Positions 16,002-25,551 of a stretch of 64,000 bases of DNA are shown here, piece by piece (the stretch's first letter is position 1; each line of letters starts with the position of its first letter). The position numbers and the translations under genes are program-made. The stretch is from Rhodopirellula halodulae (GTDB lineage Bacteria > Planctomycetota > Planctomycetia > Pirellulales > Pirellulaceae): positions 1-64,000 of the forward strand of contig NZ_JAJKFV010000001.1 of the NCBI RefSeq assembly GCF_020966775.1. Reading direction: 5' to 3'. The notes under the pieces are model-generated. The model worked only from the letters and a program-made list of their open reading frames with translations. It was not told the DNA's origin and ran no database searches.

Positions 16002-17717
16002 TTGTTGAATCACCATAGCAAACACCGAACCACAGACCGATGGGGGAGCGTTTGGAACGCTATTTCCCCGTTTTTTGCGGTGTTTTTTGTGCTTGCCGGT
16101 TCGGGGAATGGTCTGCGTGCGGATGGCGATCTGACGCTGCACGTCGTCGACGAGGCCAGCGGAGACCCAACGATCGCACGCATGGAGCTGACCCGACAAT
16201 TGCCGGTCACCACCCGTCGAACGGCCCGCCCGAAATCCGTTTCGGCTCGCCCACGTCGCGCGGTTTCCTCCGGTCCCGGATTTGTGATCGACGAATCGGC
16301 ACAGATGTCATTGGAGGACGGCGCGTACCAGTTCAAAGTGACACGTGGTCCGGAATCTCGTGTGCTACGCGGCAACTTTCTTGTCGAACGCAACAGTGCC
16401 GATGAACATCAACTCGCGCTGCCAAGAATGATTGACATGCGGCAGCACGGCTGGACCAGTGGCGATTGTTTGGTCCCGCGATCAAGCGAAAGTCTGCCGA
16501 TGCGGATGACGGCCGAAGATCTGCATGTGGCTCGCGTGATCGGCATGACCGATGAGTCCGGACGCGGCAAAGAGAAACCCATTCCCGGTCGCCGAGCGAG
16601 TGAGTTCTTCGCCGAGGATGGTCAGTTTCAAACGCCGGATGGTTGGCCGACATCGCCAATTTGGACGGATGCCGAGTCACGCTGCGTTGGCGGCTTGGTG
16701 TTTTACGGTCAACATACGGAGCTGAATGAAGTCATCGGATCGGAAGTCGGTTCCACTGATGAGTTGGCTTCGTTAAGGGCGTTGGCAAAGCTTCCCGCCG
16801 ACACATCGATTCGCGTCGCGATTGAGAATCCTTTTGGTTGGTTGCTGCCGATTTGGTTGGCCAGTGAAAGAATCGATGGCATGTTTGTCTTGGGCGATTG
16901 GCTGCAGCTCGATCAACCCATTCATCGCATCAAAGACGGACGCGTGGTTGCTTCGCTTGATCGCAAAGACGCCACCCAACTTGGGCGAGAGGTGGAGCAG
17001 ATCCATTGGCAGTTGATGGAAGCTGGGTTTCGATTGGCTCCTTTGGCTGGTTCGGGCGATGATCCTGGGAACTCGCCGGTGGGTTACAACCGGTTGTATG
17101 TCGCGGGGCGGTCGTCCGCTTCTTCGTTTGATACCGTGGAGGCCGCGGTGCCGGTCACCAGCGATGAACAATGGTGGCAGGCCGCTTGGTCGGGTTGCAG
17201 CATCGCCACCAACGGTCCTTTGATGCGGACCAATCTGAACGGGTTTTTGCCTGGGCGTGAGTTCACATTCTCGACGAGCGATCCACTGGCGGATCCGGAA
17301 GCAAACGTCATCGCGGAGTTGACCGCGGAAGTCGTGCTTACGGTTCGCGACCCGGTGGAGTACTTGGAAGTCATCCACAACGGGCGGTTGCACTACGGCG
17401 CGAAGCTGGACGAATTCGCGAAAGCCGGCGGGCGCATTCCACCTTTGAAGATCAAGGGTTCCGGATGGGCCACGGTCCGAGTGGTGACGCTGTACGAAGA
17501 TCACTTTCGGGCCGTGCTTTCGTCGCCTTGGTATTTTCAGGTGGACGGATTGCCGCGAATCACGGATCGCAGTGTGGCGTTTTTTCAAGAATGGCTCGGT
17601 GACACGGAACAACGACTACGGCAATTGCCACCAGAGCAACTGAAAGCGGTGGCGCCGTTCGTGCGAGTCGCTCGAAAGTTCTGGGCGGATCGTGCGGAAT
17701 TGGCAGCGGCTCCGTAG
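16002..17717 (+). CDS. Secreted CehA/McbA-like protein lacking the metal-binding His pair
   Basis: The 571-aa product begins at TTG 16002 and has a signal segment (about 18-40, SPFFAVFFVLAGSGNGLRA). Its overall plan follows the CehA/McbA family of secreted PHP-type metallohydrolases common in planctomycetes: an N-terminal beta domain, then a WxSGDxH..R-type motif before AEDLHVA. Here that motif (151-160) reads WTSGDCLVPR, so the two metal-binding histidines are absent. Later parts keep the family features EDLHVARVIG, NPFGW and GPLMRTNLNG. It is therefore probably not a hydrolase of the usual type. It is divergent from dnaJ and about 120 bp before the alpha/beta hydrolase gene. Confidence 0.7.
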   Translation: MLNHHSKHRTTDRWGSVWNAISPFFAVFFVLAGSGNGLRADGDLTLHVVDEASGDPTIARMELTRQLPVTTRRTARPKSVSARPRRAVSSGPGFVIDESAQMSLEDGAYQFKVTRGPESRVLRGNFLVERNSADEHQLALPRMIDMRQHGWTSGDCLVPRSSESLPMRMTAEDLHVARVIGMTDESGRGKEKPIPGRRASEFFAEDGQFQTPDGWPTSPIWTDAESRCVGGLVFYGQHTELNEVIGSEVGSTDELASLRALAKLPADTSIRVAIENPFGWLLPIWLASERIDGMFVLGDWLQLDQPIHRIKDGRVVASLDRKDATQLGREVEQIHWQLMEAGFRLAPLAGSGDDPGNSPVGYNRLYVAGRSSASSFDTVEAAVPVTSDEQWWQAAWSGCSIATNGPLMRTNLNGFLPGREFTFSTSDPLADPEANVIAELTAEVVLTVRDPVEYLEVIHNGRLHYGAKLDEFAKAGGRIPPLKIKGSGWATVRVVTLYEDHFRAVLSSPWYFQVDGLPRITDRSVAFFQEWLGDTEQRLRQLPPEQLKAVAPFVRVARKFWADRAELAAAP

Positions 17718-17837
17718 CACTCGTTGACGGGCTTTCGTGAGTCGCGTGAACGAGACGCCCTGTTGCTCGCGGGTGCCGGTCGGCTTTTGGGTTGCCGCCT
17801 CTCGTCAAAACGGGCTGGATCGTCGAAACTGCCGGGT

Positions 17838-18761
17838 ATGAAGAACCTAGCTAGCGATCTGTTTCCCCACCCGTCGTCGGAAATTTCCATCGGCGGTCAT
17901 CTGCTGCGCTACGTGGACACTGACTCGGAAAAAGCAGCCGCTGGGGACGACACGTCGGGACTGACCTTTCTGTGTGTGCATGGAAATCCAACCTGGAGTT
18001 TCTATTACCGACGCGTCATCGAACGCTTTGGCCAGCGAGACCGGGTGATCGCGGTCGATCACATTGGTTGCGGTCGCAGCGAGAAGCCGCCGGCGGATCA
18101 GTTCGCCTACACGATGGCGGCGCACCGAGACAATCTGATCCACTTGATCGATACGCTGGATCTGAAGAACGTGATCCTGATTGCGCACGATTGGGGTGGC
18201 GCGATCGGATTGGCGGCAATGCACGCTCGTCAGGAACGTTTGGCGGGCATTGGTTTGTTGAACACCGCCGCATTTCCCCCGCCATACATGCCTCAGCGAA
18301 TCGCGGCTTGCCGGATGCCATTGTTGGGGACGCCTGCCGTTCGTGGTTTGAACCTGTTTGCACGCGCCGCGGTGACGATGGCCATGTCGCGAACGAAGAT
18401 GAAACCTGAAGTCGCCGCCGGTTTGCTGGCACCCTATGACAGTTGGGACAACCGAGTTGCGATCGATCGATTTGTTCGTGACATTCCATTGGAAGAGTCG
18501 CACCCGACGATGTCGACACTGCGTGAACTCGAAGCCGGTTTGCCTGACCTTGGAGCGGTTCCGATCGCTCTGATTTGGGGAATGAAGGATTGGTGTTTCC
18601 GGCCGGAGTGCTTGCGTCGTTTTGAGTCTGTTTGGCCCGAGGCCGAAGTCACTGAACTGGCAACGACGGGGCACTATGTGATCGAAGATTCACCCGAAGA
18701 AACGTTGCAGGCGATCGGCCGATTGCGAGATTGGGTTCAGGAGCATCTACGTGGCGGTTGA
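17838..18761 (+). CDS. OleB/haloalkane dehalogenase-like alpha/beta hydrolase
   Basis: The product is 307 aa from ATG 17838. It has HGNPTW (48-53, oxyanion hole), DHIGCGRSEKP, and nucleophile Asp118 in AHDWGGAIG with the following Trp used by haloalkane dehalogenases, then WGMKDWCF for the catalytic acid and TGHYVIED for the His. The combination HGNPTWSFYYR plus DHIGCGRS is typical of OleB, the beta-lactone decarboxylase of long-chain olefin synthesis, so I prefer that over a true dehalogenase. oleA, oleC and oleD are not in the window. Its end overlaps the next gene by 11 bp. Confidence 0.8.
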   Translation: MKNLASDLFPHPSSEISIGGHLLRYVDTDSEKAAAGDDTSGLTFLCVHGNPTWSFYYRRVIERFGQRDRVIAVDHIGCGRSEKPPADQFAYTMAAHRDNLIHLIDTLDLKNVILIAHDWGGAIGLAAMHARQERLAGIGLLNTAAFPPPYMPQRIAACRMPLLGTPAVRGLNLFARAAVTMAMSRTKMKPEVAAGLLAPYDSWDNRVAIDRFVRDIPLEESHPTMSTLRELEAGLPDLGAVPIALIWGMKDWCFRPECLRRFESVWPEAEVTELATTGHYVIEDSPEETLQAIGRLRDWVQEHLRGG

Positions 18762-19671
18762 TCCTTGGCAATGGGTTGCGATGACTTTGCGCGGCCCGGC
18801 CGATGCGATCCAGTACGCTTGCGTTTTGGAAGCGACCGCACCGAAAGCTGGCAACGTTCATCCGGTGGCTCGGTTTGATGATCTTTGCTTTGCGGACTTT
18901 GTTACCGCTGCCGAACTCGCGTCCAACGAGCTGACTCGTCCAGCAACGGGCTTGGGCGACCGGATTTATGAGTTGGTGCTGCAGACGCGACGCAAGACGC
19001 GGACGAATGTGAACCTTGGGATCGCGTTGCTGTTGGGGCCGATTGTTTTTGTGGAAGAAAAGTTTCGCCAGTCCAAGGAAGATTGGACATTGGATCGGTG
19101 GAGCGACGCGGTGCGATCGGTCTTGGAGACACTGCCGAAGCGCCAAAGTCAGCGCATAGCAGAAGCCATCGCGACATCGATGGCCGGTGGAATGGACGGC
19201 GACTATCAACCAAGTGATTCGTCGCTGGACGTGGAAAGTTCCGCCGCGGAAGAGTACGACATCATGGCGGGGATGCGAGAGGCAAAGGATCGGGATTTGA
19301 TCGCGGCCGAATATGCGGGCGGCTTTCGGTCCTTTTTTGAAGAAGTCGTTCCCACCATGCAGTCGTGTGTCAACGAAACCGGAGATCTGCTGTCTGGGAT
19401 CGCGTGGACGCACTTGCGATTGTTGGCGTCTCGCGGTGACACGCTGATCGCGAGAAAGAATGGCGCCCAGGCGGAACAGATCATTCGGGAACAAGCCCGG
19501 CAATGTTGCATCGACTTTGAGAAGGATCGCAACGTGTTGCACATTGCCAAATTCGATCGGATGCTCCGCGAGGAAGGACATCGACGAAACCCAGGCACCA
19601 CCGCAGATTTCGTCGCCGCGGCGTTGTACGTTTGTCTGCGGATGCACGAGCTACCGGACGTGACTGCATAG
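18751..19671 (+). CDS. CitG/MdcB-like triphosphoribosyl-dephospho-CoA synthase family protein
   Basis: The 306-aa protein opens with the family hallmark LEATAPKAGNVHP (about 27-39) then FDDLCFADF, and has GIALLLGPI at about 90. CitG and MdcB make the prosthetic-group precursor for citrate or malonate decarboxylase, but none of those enzymes is here. Planctomycetes and methylotrophs carry a stand-alone relative associated with tetrahydromethanopterin-linked C1 metabolism; that is the likelier role, by recollection. The C-terminal part (from 190) differs from CitG. It starts with GTG inside the end of the upstream hydrolase gene, implying translational coupling. Confidence 0.8.
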   Translation: MAVDPWQWVAMTLRGPADAIQYACVLEATAPKAGNVHPVARFDDLCFADFVTAAELASNELTRPATGLGDRIYELVLQTRRKTRTNVNLGIALLLGPIVFVEEKFRQSKEDWTLDRWSDAVRSVLETLPKRQSQRIAEAIATSMAGGMDGDYQPSDSSLDVESSAAEEYDIMAGMREAKDRDLIAAEYAGGFRSFFEEVVPTMQSCVNETGDLLSGIAWTHLRLLASRGDTLIARKNGAQAEQIIREQARQCCIDFEKDRNVLHIAKFDRMLREEGHRRNPGTTADFVAAALYVCLRMHELPDVTA

Positions 19672-19735
19672 GGCGCAACTGAACCGGGTGTTGACTAACA
19701 CCACCGAATGATCGCGGACATGGCGTGAGCCGCAC

Positions 19736-21286
19736 TCAGTCTTTCGCTTGCAGTTGCTCTTTCAACCGTTCGATTTCTCGTTGCAGTTCTTCCACCGTGG
19801 GCTGCTTGGCTTCTTTTTGGGGAGCCGGCAAGGTCGGAGTGGATGGTGGCAAAGCTTCAATGCTGGGGCGACCGTCATTTGGCAATTCCAGCGGGTCTGG
19901 CAGAACGTCATTGCTCGCCGCTGGTGCTGGCAGTTGATTCATGGGAGCAGGCAGGTCGGCACCGGAATCAGTGGCATCCGGTTTGGGCGCTGGTAGGACT
20001 TCGTTGTTGGAAGTGGAAGGTGCCGCCGCGTTGCCGCCGAGCATCTTACCGAACATGGACCCCATTCCGCCCAAGAACCCGCCGGAGTTTGACTCGGCGG
20101 CGTCGGGTTCCGCCGACGTTGCCGCGGATTGTTCGGACTGGGAACGCGCGATTGCGGAGCGAGTGGGCGTTCCGTTGGGCCCGCCCATTTCGATTTGGCG
20201 TTCCACCATGGCTTCGTCACGAATCAAACCAACGGAGATCTCATCACCGGGTTGCAGGATCGACACTTCGCGAAGCAGGTCGTCCGTGCCGCGAATCAAT
20301 CGGCCTGATGCCGAGACGATACGGTCACCCTCTTTCAAACCAGAAACCTGTCCGGCGGAACCATCGGGGACCGTGACGACGAGCACGCCGCGCTGAGGTG
20401 TGGCATCTCGGACCTCAATCCCGAGCGAACCACGTGCGCGTGCGAGCGTCGGAGTTGAACCGGAGGAGTCAACGGGTGGGGCAACAGACGGTGAGGGTGC
20501 AGGCAACTCGGTGGTGGAACCAACGGAGTTGCGAGGTTGCTCGCGTTGAGGTGCGTCGAATCGCTCCAGCACGCTGCGGCCCGATGCGTTGTCACCAACC
20601 GGCGGTTTCGCGGCAACTTGTGTGGCAGCAACCAAAGGCATTCGACCAGAGTAGAGACGACCTTCACGAAATAGCTGCAGCGGAATCGTTGAACCAGCAG
20701 TGCCAGGAACGTTTTCCAACGCCACGATGGCTTCGTTCAAGGTTCGAGTTGGCGAGTTCCCAATCGACACCAACACGTCTCCGCGTCGCAGACCGGCCTC
20801 GTCGGCTCGCGATTCAGGGGAGAAGCCCACGACTTCCAAACCTCGGTAGCCTCCGACCGTGGTGGGAACGACTTGCAAACCAAGTTGAATGGTTCGCGAC
20901 GTCAACAGACGAGGTGACTCAGCCGAACGAGGTGATTGCGATGGAATGGCAGGGCTGTTTTGCGCTTCACGGTTCTGATTGGGATTGCTGTTCCGCGTCC
21001 GATCGTTGCTTCGGTTGTTGTCCGCGGCCGCGTTTCGTGCGGCCCGTCGTGGCAAAGGCGTTGCCAGGATCCGGGACCGTTCGGAATTGGGGCGGTTGGC
21101 GTCCGAAGGATTCTGATAGGGTGGTTGTTGAAAAGGAGATGGGGGTGGAGTCTGCATTCGATTTCGCAGACGTTCCAACAAACGTTGAGCCGACGCATCC
21201 GACGCGTCCATCGCCTGGATGCACGAAACCATCGTCAGGCAAGCGGCCCAGCGAATCCAGTTCGAGCGTCGATGTGAGCGAAGCAT
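19736..21286 (-). CDS. Secreted protein with two PDZ domains
   Basis: This 516-aa protein has a signal peptide (about 1-34, cut near ASDASAQ), a low-complexity Pro/Asn/Arg linker, PDZ domain 1 (about 133-200, GLEVVGFSPESRADEAGLRRGD), PDZ domain 2 (about 285-350, GVLVVTVPDGSAGQVSGLKEGD), a proline-rich spacer, and a C-terminal coiled coil with VEELQREIERLKEQL. No protease catalytic domain precedes the PDZ domains, so it is not DegP-like by itself and may be an adaptor or scaffold in the periplasm. It is convergent with the CitG-like gene and divergent from the acetyltransferase gene by 95 bp. Confidence 0.82.
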   Translation of the reverse strand: MLRSHRRSNWIRWAACLTMVSCIQAMDASDASAQRLLERLRNRMQTPPPSPFQQPPYQNPSDANRPNSERSRILATPLPRRAARNAAADNNRSNDRTRNSNPNQNREAQNSPAIPSQSPRSAESPRLLTSRTIQLGLQVVPTTVGGYRGLEVVGFSPESRADEAGLRRGDVLVSIGNSPTRTLNEAIVALENVPGTAGSTIPLQLFREGRLYSGRMPLVAATQVAAKPPVGDNASGRSVLERFDAPQREQPRNSVGSTTELPAPSPSVAPPVDSSGSTPTLARARGSLGIEVRDATPQRGVLVVTVPDGSAGQVSGLKEGDRIVSASGRLIRGTDDLLREVSILQPGDEISVGLIRDEAMVERQIEMGGPNGTPTRSAIARSQSEQSAATSAEPDAAESNSGGFLGGMGSMFGKMLGGNAAAPSTSNNEVLPAPKPDATDSGADLPAPMNQLPAPAASNDVLPDPLELPNDGRPSIEALPPSTPTLPAPQKEAKQPTVEELQREIERLKEQLQAKD

Positions 21287-21380
21287 GATTTTCCCAGTTT
21301 GAGTCTTGAGCTTTCGTCGGGGCCCGCACCCAATGGGGGGCGAAGTCGAAGCGGGGTGCGGTCAGTCGATCATAGAGAGA

Positions 21381-22610
21381 ATGATGGGAAACGCCAACCA
21401 ATTCGGTCTCCAGAACAATCCGCCTGCGGACGCCGATCGGGCGATCCGAGACAAGAGTGAATCCCTGCCGCTTTTCCGGCCACTGGAGTTGGCCGAATTG
21501 CCCGCTGTGTTGCCATCGGCTTTGGAATTCGTGCCGCCTTCCCGCGCGGTGTTGGTGACGGACCAGATCCGGTCGGCCATTTCGCGACAAGCGGCTGAGG
21601 ATCTCGTGTTGCTGGTCAGCGAGCGTTGCGAGGCGCTGGCGATCGTGTTGATCGGTGAGCAAACCGACATGGCCACGGTGCTGCACGCGGGGCCGGTGAG
21701 GCCCACCGCATCCCCGTCGCTGTTTTCGGTTCAGGCAGACAAAGCCGAGCTGCCTGAGGCTGAGCTGGGCAAAGCTGAATCGGCCAAGGCACAGCGGGGA
21801 GGAAAGCTGACAGTCGGGAAGCAGCCGGCGGAATCCCGATTCTCAAATTCACGCTTGGCCCGGGGGCTCGGCCGGACACTTGGTCAAATCTGTGCAGATC
21901 GAGGCATCGAATTCCTGCAATGGGCGACGTCTTGGCCGGAAGAATCATCCGCCGGCGACTCGCTTGACAAGGGCTGGCCCGGGGTGTGGCCGGAGGAGAT
22001 GGGATTCACCAAAGCCGGCGATCTCGAATACTTGGCAATGGATTTTGATACGTCCTGTGATGCGATGACTCCTCCTGAAGGCGTGCCGCGAAAACAACTG
22101 GAGGTGCGACAGGTCAACGTGGAGGATTCGATGGAGATGGCGGAGCTGTCCGACTTGGTCCAAGCGACCTATCGCGGTTCGATGGATTGTCCCGCGTTGG
22201 AGCAGTTTCGAACCGCTGCCCAAATCATTGATGGCTATCAATCCGTTCCAACCTATGCACCCGATTTGTGGATGACGTTTCACGAGACTTCCGCAAACCG
22301 AACTTCTGCAAACCGAGACAAAGACTCGTTCCCGATCGGATGTTTGTTGATGGCACGGCATTTAGGTGACACGCCATCGGATCCATCGGTGTTGGAATTG
22401 GTTTACATGGGTGTGGTGCCGGAGGCGCGTGGACGGGGTTTTTCAGCGGATCTATTGGCGGTTGCACAGCAGTGTTGTCGCCGAGAATCCGCCTCGCGGT
22501 TGATCTTGGCCGTGGACAAAAACAACGGGCCCGCCCGCGATGCCTATTTCCGTTTGCCCATGAAGTTGGTGTTGCGTGAAACGGTCTGGGTGAGAAATAC
22601 AACCCGCTGA
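21381..22610 (+). CDS. GNAT-family N-acetyltransferase
   Basis: The protein is 409 aa from the MM start at 21381. The C-terminal third is a GNAT fold: VYMGVVPEARGRGFSADLL supplies the acetyl-CoA pyrophosphate loop (motif A, R-G-R-G-F) and DKNNGPARDAYFRL the following helix. The first 220 residues are unlike any family I know and include acidic and alanine-rich segments. Substrate unknown. The start has AGAGAG upstream and avoids the N-terminal extension that would overlap the divergent PDZ promoter. It is followed by mscS after 118 bp. Confidence 0.8.
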   Translation: MMGNANQFGLQNNPPADADRAIRDKSESLPLFRPLELAELPAVLPSALEFVPPSRAVLVTDQIRSAISRQAAEDLVLLVSERCEALAIVLIGEQTDMATVLHAGPVRPTASPSLFSVQADKAELPEAELGKAESAKAQRGGKLTVGKQPAESRFSNSRLARGLGRTLGQICADRGIEFLQWATSWPEESSAGDSLDKGWPGVWPEEMGFTKAGDLEYLAMDFDTSCDAMTPPEGVPRKQLEVRQVNVEDSMEMAELSDLVQATYRGSMDCPALEQFRTAAQIIDGYQSVPTYAPDLWMTFHETSANRTSANRDKDSFPIGCLLMARHLGDTPSDPSVLELVYMGVVPEARGRGFSADLLAVAQQCCRRESASRLILAVDKNNGPARDAYFRLPMKLVLRETVWVRNTTR

Positions 22611-22728
22611 AGAACTGAAACACTTGTGCATCGGTCTTGAGCCACCTCGGCGAAATGAAGTATCGACGTTCAACAGAATGTTGCCTTCCTCCGTCCCCCG
22701 TGCGCTCCGTCCGAACGAGTGATCCAAG

Positions 22729-23742
22729 ATGACTGAATCCAACCCAACCAGTTCCGCCGCGAGTCTCGAACTTACCTCGACCCCCGAGCCCACCGGCAAA
22801 CCAACTTTCGCGGATGCCACGTCGGACTTGGTCAATCAAATGACCGAAGGCAACTTCGATGGCGTCACTCAATACGCCACCACACATTTGGCACCCGCGC
22901 TGATGTCAGCGGGTGTCGGGTTGTTTGTCATTTTTATCGGATACTTGGTTGCCAAGTACTTGATGCGGGTGATCAGTCGTCCGGTTTGTCGACGCGTCGA
23001 TGAGACTCTCGGCAAGTTCGTTGGCAAGATGGTGTTCTATTCCATCATGTCAGCAGTCGTCGGTGCGGTGCTTACCAAATTGGGTGCACCGCTTGGCGGA
23101 TTGGCAGCGATGTTGGCCGCGGCCGGCTTTGCCGTTGGTTTGGCATTCCAAGGAACGCTCAGCAACTTTGCTTCAGGCGTGTTGATGTTGGTGTTTCGGC
23201 CGTTCAAAGTCGGCGATGTGGTCACTGCGGCGGGCGTGACCGGAAAAGTGGATGAGATCGACTTGTTCACCACCACGTTGGACACTCCTGATAACCGACG
23301 CATCATCGTGCCGAACAGCTCCATCGCGGGCGGAACGATCGAAAACATCAGTCACCACAAACACCGTCGCGTTGAGGTTTTGGTCGGAGTGGACTACTCC
23401 GCGGATCTACAAGCCACCCGCGAAGCATTGCAAACCGCACTGAATCAATTGGCAGCCAACATCATTCCCGGCGACAATCGCGGCAGTGCCGTTGTTTTGG
23501 CCGGTTTGGGTGACAGCGCCGTGAATTGGAAAGTCCGTATGTGGGTGGCTGGTTCGCAATTTTGGCCCATGACCGAAGCCCTCACCGCCGAAGTGAAAAA
23601 CCAGTTGGATGCCGCAAATATTGGAATTCCATTCCCTCAAATGGACATTCACGTTCATCAATTTGCGGACGCGGTGGCACAAACGGAACGTGCCAATCGA
23701 ACACGTCCCACCCGACGTGCCTCGGAACGAATGGCAGGCTGA
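22729..23742 (+). CDS. mscS: Small mechanosensitive channel MscS
   Basis: This 337-aa channel releases solutes on hypo-osmotic shock. After a 50-residue Ser/Thr/Pro-rich head come three membrane helices (about 62-85, 100-120, 125-150); the pore helix TM3 carries the Ala/Gly-rich AGFAVGLAFQGTLSNFASGV, and PFKVGDVV, NRRIIVPNSSI begin the cytoplasmic beta domain. These are diagnostic for MscS. The C-terminus ends with a basic tail after the QMDIHVHQF strand. An intrinsic terminator follows about 85 bp downstream. A second, much larger MscS-family protein is encoded at 33261-36596. Confidence 0.95.
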   Translation: MTESNPTSSAASLELTSTPEPTGKPTFADATSDLVNQMTEGNFDGVTQYATTHLAPALMSAGVGLFVIFIGYLVAKYLMRVISRPVCRRVDETLGKFVGKMVFYSIMSAVVGAVLTKLGAPLGGLAAMLAAAGFAVGLAFQGTLSNFASGVLMLVFRPFKVGDVVTAAGVTGKVDEIDLFTTTLDTPDNRRIIVPNSSIAGGTIENISHHKHRRVEVLVGVDYSADLQATREALQTALNQLAANIIPGDNRGSAVVLAGLGDSAVNWKVRMWVAGSQFWPMTEALTAEVKNQLDAANIGIPFPQMDIHVHQFADAVAQTERANRTRPTRRASERMAG

Positions 23743-23827
23743 TCGCCGGCTGTTGAAAAGGGCATTTGACTGGGCTGCTTGATCCGCAGCCTGGTAGCCC
23801 GAGCCCATCGAACTGAAGTATGCTGAG

Positions 23828-23854
23828 GCCACCGGAAACTGACGGTGGCTTTTT
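23828..23854 (+). terminator. Intrinsic terminator after mscS
   Basis: GCCACCG (23828-23834) pairs with CGGTGGC (23843-23849) over an 8-nt loop, followed directly by TTTTT. It ends the mscS transcript and argues that the next gene starts after it, at 23895, rather than at the in-frame ATG 23820. Confidence 0.8.
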
Positions 23855-23894
23855 CTTTGGGTCTCTCTTCAACACACCATCCATCGGTACGACC

Positions 23895-24617
23895 ATGTGG
23901 CATACCAGCCAAGGCGATCGCACGCTCGAAGGTGCCGAAGCGGAATTGATGCAGCGATTGGTGGAATCGTTGCTGGAAGATCTTCTGTTGCAGTTTGATG
24001 AAGATTGGCAACCCACCGAGGATTGGTCATGCGACACCGGCGTTGAGCTGTTTGACAATTTGCACAGCGAACAACAGATTGCGTTGCTGCACGACGTCGC
24101 TCAACACTTGCTCGAGCCAACGCCCGAAGGCATGCCGCTCAGCGCCATTGCGGAAGCGACCGTGGCCGCGTTGTTTGCTGAACTGCATCATCATGTTGAG
24201 ATCGAATTGGACCTGGCGATGGATGCGGACAACGTCCATTGGAGACGTTTGATTCGCAACGCGGCGCTCCAGTGCTTGCAGCGAGACGATTTACTCGGTC
24301 TGGATTCCTCCGTCGACGATGTGATTCGTGCGGAGGATGTCAGTTCCACCGACTTCCGTGTTCCGGAAGTTCAGTCCATCGACTGCATCGCGTGGGGAGA
24401 CGTGATCGAAACGTTGGCGGATCAAATTCTGTGGGACCGCGACTTTGAAATGGCGTCCTTGTTTTTGGACGAAGACCCACGCCGATCCGCGACTCGCCGT
24501 GAAGTGATGGGGATCGATGCGAATTATTTCGTGCAGATCGCTCCCGACCCGCGACCTCATGAGATGTCATCGTTGGTGTCCGAAACTCAAGCTTTAATTC
24601 GACGTCGACCAAGATGA
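23895..24617 (+). CDS. Conserved-looking hypothetical protein, 240 aa
   Basis: I do not recognise this family. The product is acidic, soluble and mostly helical, without a signal peptide or membrane segment. It has a block of Asp/Glu-rich helices around LLEDLLLQFDEDWQPTEDW and a HHHVEIELD motif (about 95-105). The C-terminus has FLDEDPRRSATRREVMGID, which reads like an interface segment. An ATG 25 codons upstream would place the terminator of mscS inside the gene, so the ATG at 23895 is preferred. It lies 70 bp before surE in the same direction. Confidence 0.65.
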   Translation: MWHTSQGDRTLEGAEAELMQRLVESLLEDLLLQFDEDWQPTEDWSCDTGVELFDNLHSEQQIALLHDVAQHLLEPTPEGMPLSAIAEATVAALFAELHHHVEIELDLAMDADNVHWRRLIRNAALQCLQRDDLLGLDSSVDDVIRAEDVSSTDFRVPEVQSIDCIAWGDVIETLADQILWDRDFEMASLFLDEDPRRSATRREVMGIDANYFVQIAPDPRPHEMSSLVSETQALIRRRPR

Positions 24618-24687
24618 AACCACTCGCATTGACGAAGCAAATGGCCGCCTGTTGGGGATTGGCCGCGATGCACCGGATGGATCAACG

Positions 24688-25551
24688 GTGACCGTGACTC
24701 AACACAGCATTCTGTTGACCAACGATGATGGTATTGATGCACCTGGTTTGAGAGCCATGCACGCATCGCTGCTGCACTGGATTCAGTCGCTCGGACGTGA
24801 ACAACAATTTCGACTGGTTGTCGTCGCGCCTGACCGGGGCCGGAGCGAATGTGGGCACAGTGTGACGACGGGCCGCGATCTTCGGGTGACGCAGCGGGAA
24901 CCGGATTGGTACGCCGTGGACGGTACGCCCGTTGACTGTGTGCGTTCTGCGATGACCGTGTTGTGTCCCGACGCGAAGCTGGTGTTTTCTGGAATCAATG
25001 CCGGAGCCAACGTCGGAGTCGACTTGTTGGTCAGCGGAACATTCGCGGCGGCGAGGGAGGCATCGTTGCACGGGCTGCCCAGCATGGCCGTGTCTCATTA
25101 CCGGCGTCCGGAAGTTCCCAAGACTTGGGATCACACGGCGAGGTGGCTCGCACCCGTGTTGGACTTATTTGCCGACGAAGTGATCGAGGGCGGCAAACGT
25201 CAGCTCACAAATGATGCTTGGAATGCGACCGGAGTCGATGCGAACGGACCGGGGCCTTTGTGGAACGTGAACCTACCCGCGGTGGATCCGGCGACGGAGA
25301 TGCCGACGGTGGCGCAGTGTGAAGTGGAGCGTTTGCCAATGCTCCGCGCAGGCGTGTTCCGCGACAGGGAAGGAGGCGATTCAGAGTCTCAAACTGCGAC
25401 GGAAGATTCCGAAGGAAATTCGCGAATCGAGAACGTGCCGCTGCAAATCCAGTCTGACTTTCACGGGCGGCCGCGAAATCAGGGGACGGACGTAGAGCGT
25501 TGCTTCTCCGGACACCTGACGATCAGTCGTCTGAATCCGTATCCAACTTGA
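24688..25551 (+). CDS. surE: 5'/3'-nucleotidase SurE
   Basis: SurE dephosphorylates nucleoside monophosphates, with a role in stress survival. The signature ILLTNDDGIDAPGL supplies the metal ligands Asp-Asp near the N-terminus; VVVAPDRGRSECGHS, VDGTPVDCVRSA and the metal-binding SGINAGANVG follow, then DLLVSGTFAAAREA. About 287 aa from GTG 24688; the frame is open from TTG 24652 and GTG 24694 is equally possible. The C-terminus carries an extra Glu/Ser-rich insert (near REGGDSESQTATEDSEG) not usual in the family. Typical SurE is about 250 aa. Confidence 0.92.
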   Translation: MTVTQHSILLTNDDGIDAPGLRAMHASLLHWIQSLGREQQFRLVVVAPDRGRSECGHSVTTGRDLRVTQREPDWYAVDGTPVDCVRSAMTVLCPDAKLVFSGINAGANVGVDLLVSGTFAAAREASLHGLPSMAVSHYRRPEVPKTWDHTARWLAPVLDLFADEVIEGGKRQLTNDAWNATGVDANGPGPLWNVNLPAVDPATEMPTVAQCEVERLPMLRAGVFRDREGGDSESQTATEDSEGNSRIENVPLQIQSDFHGRPRNQGTDVERCFSGHLTISRLNPYPT

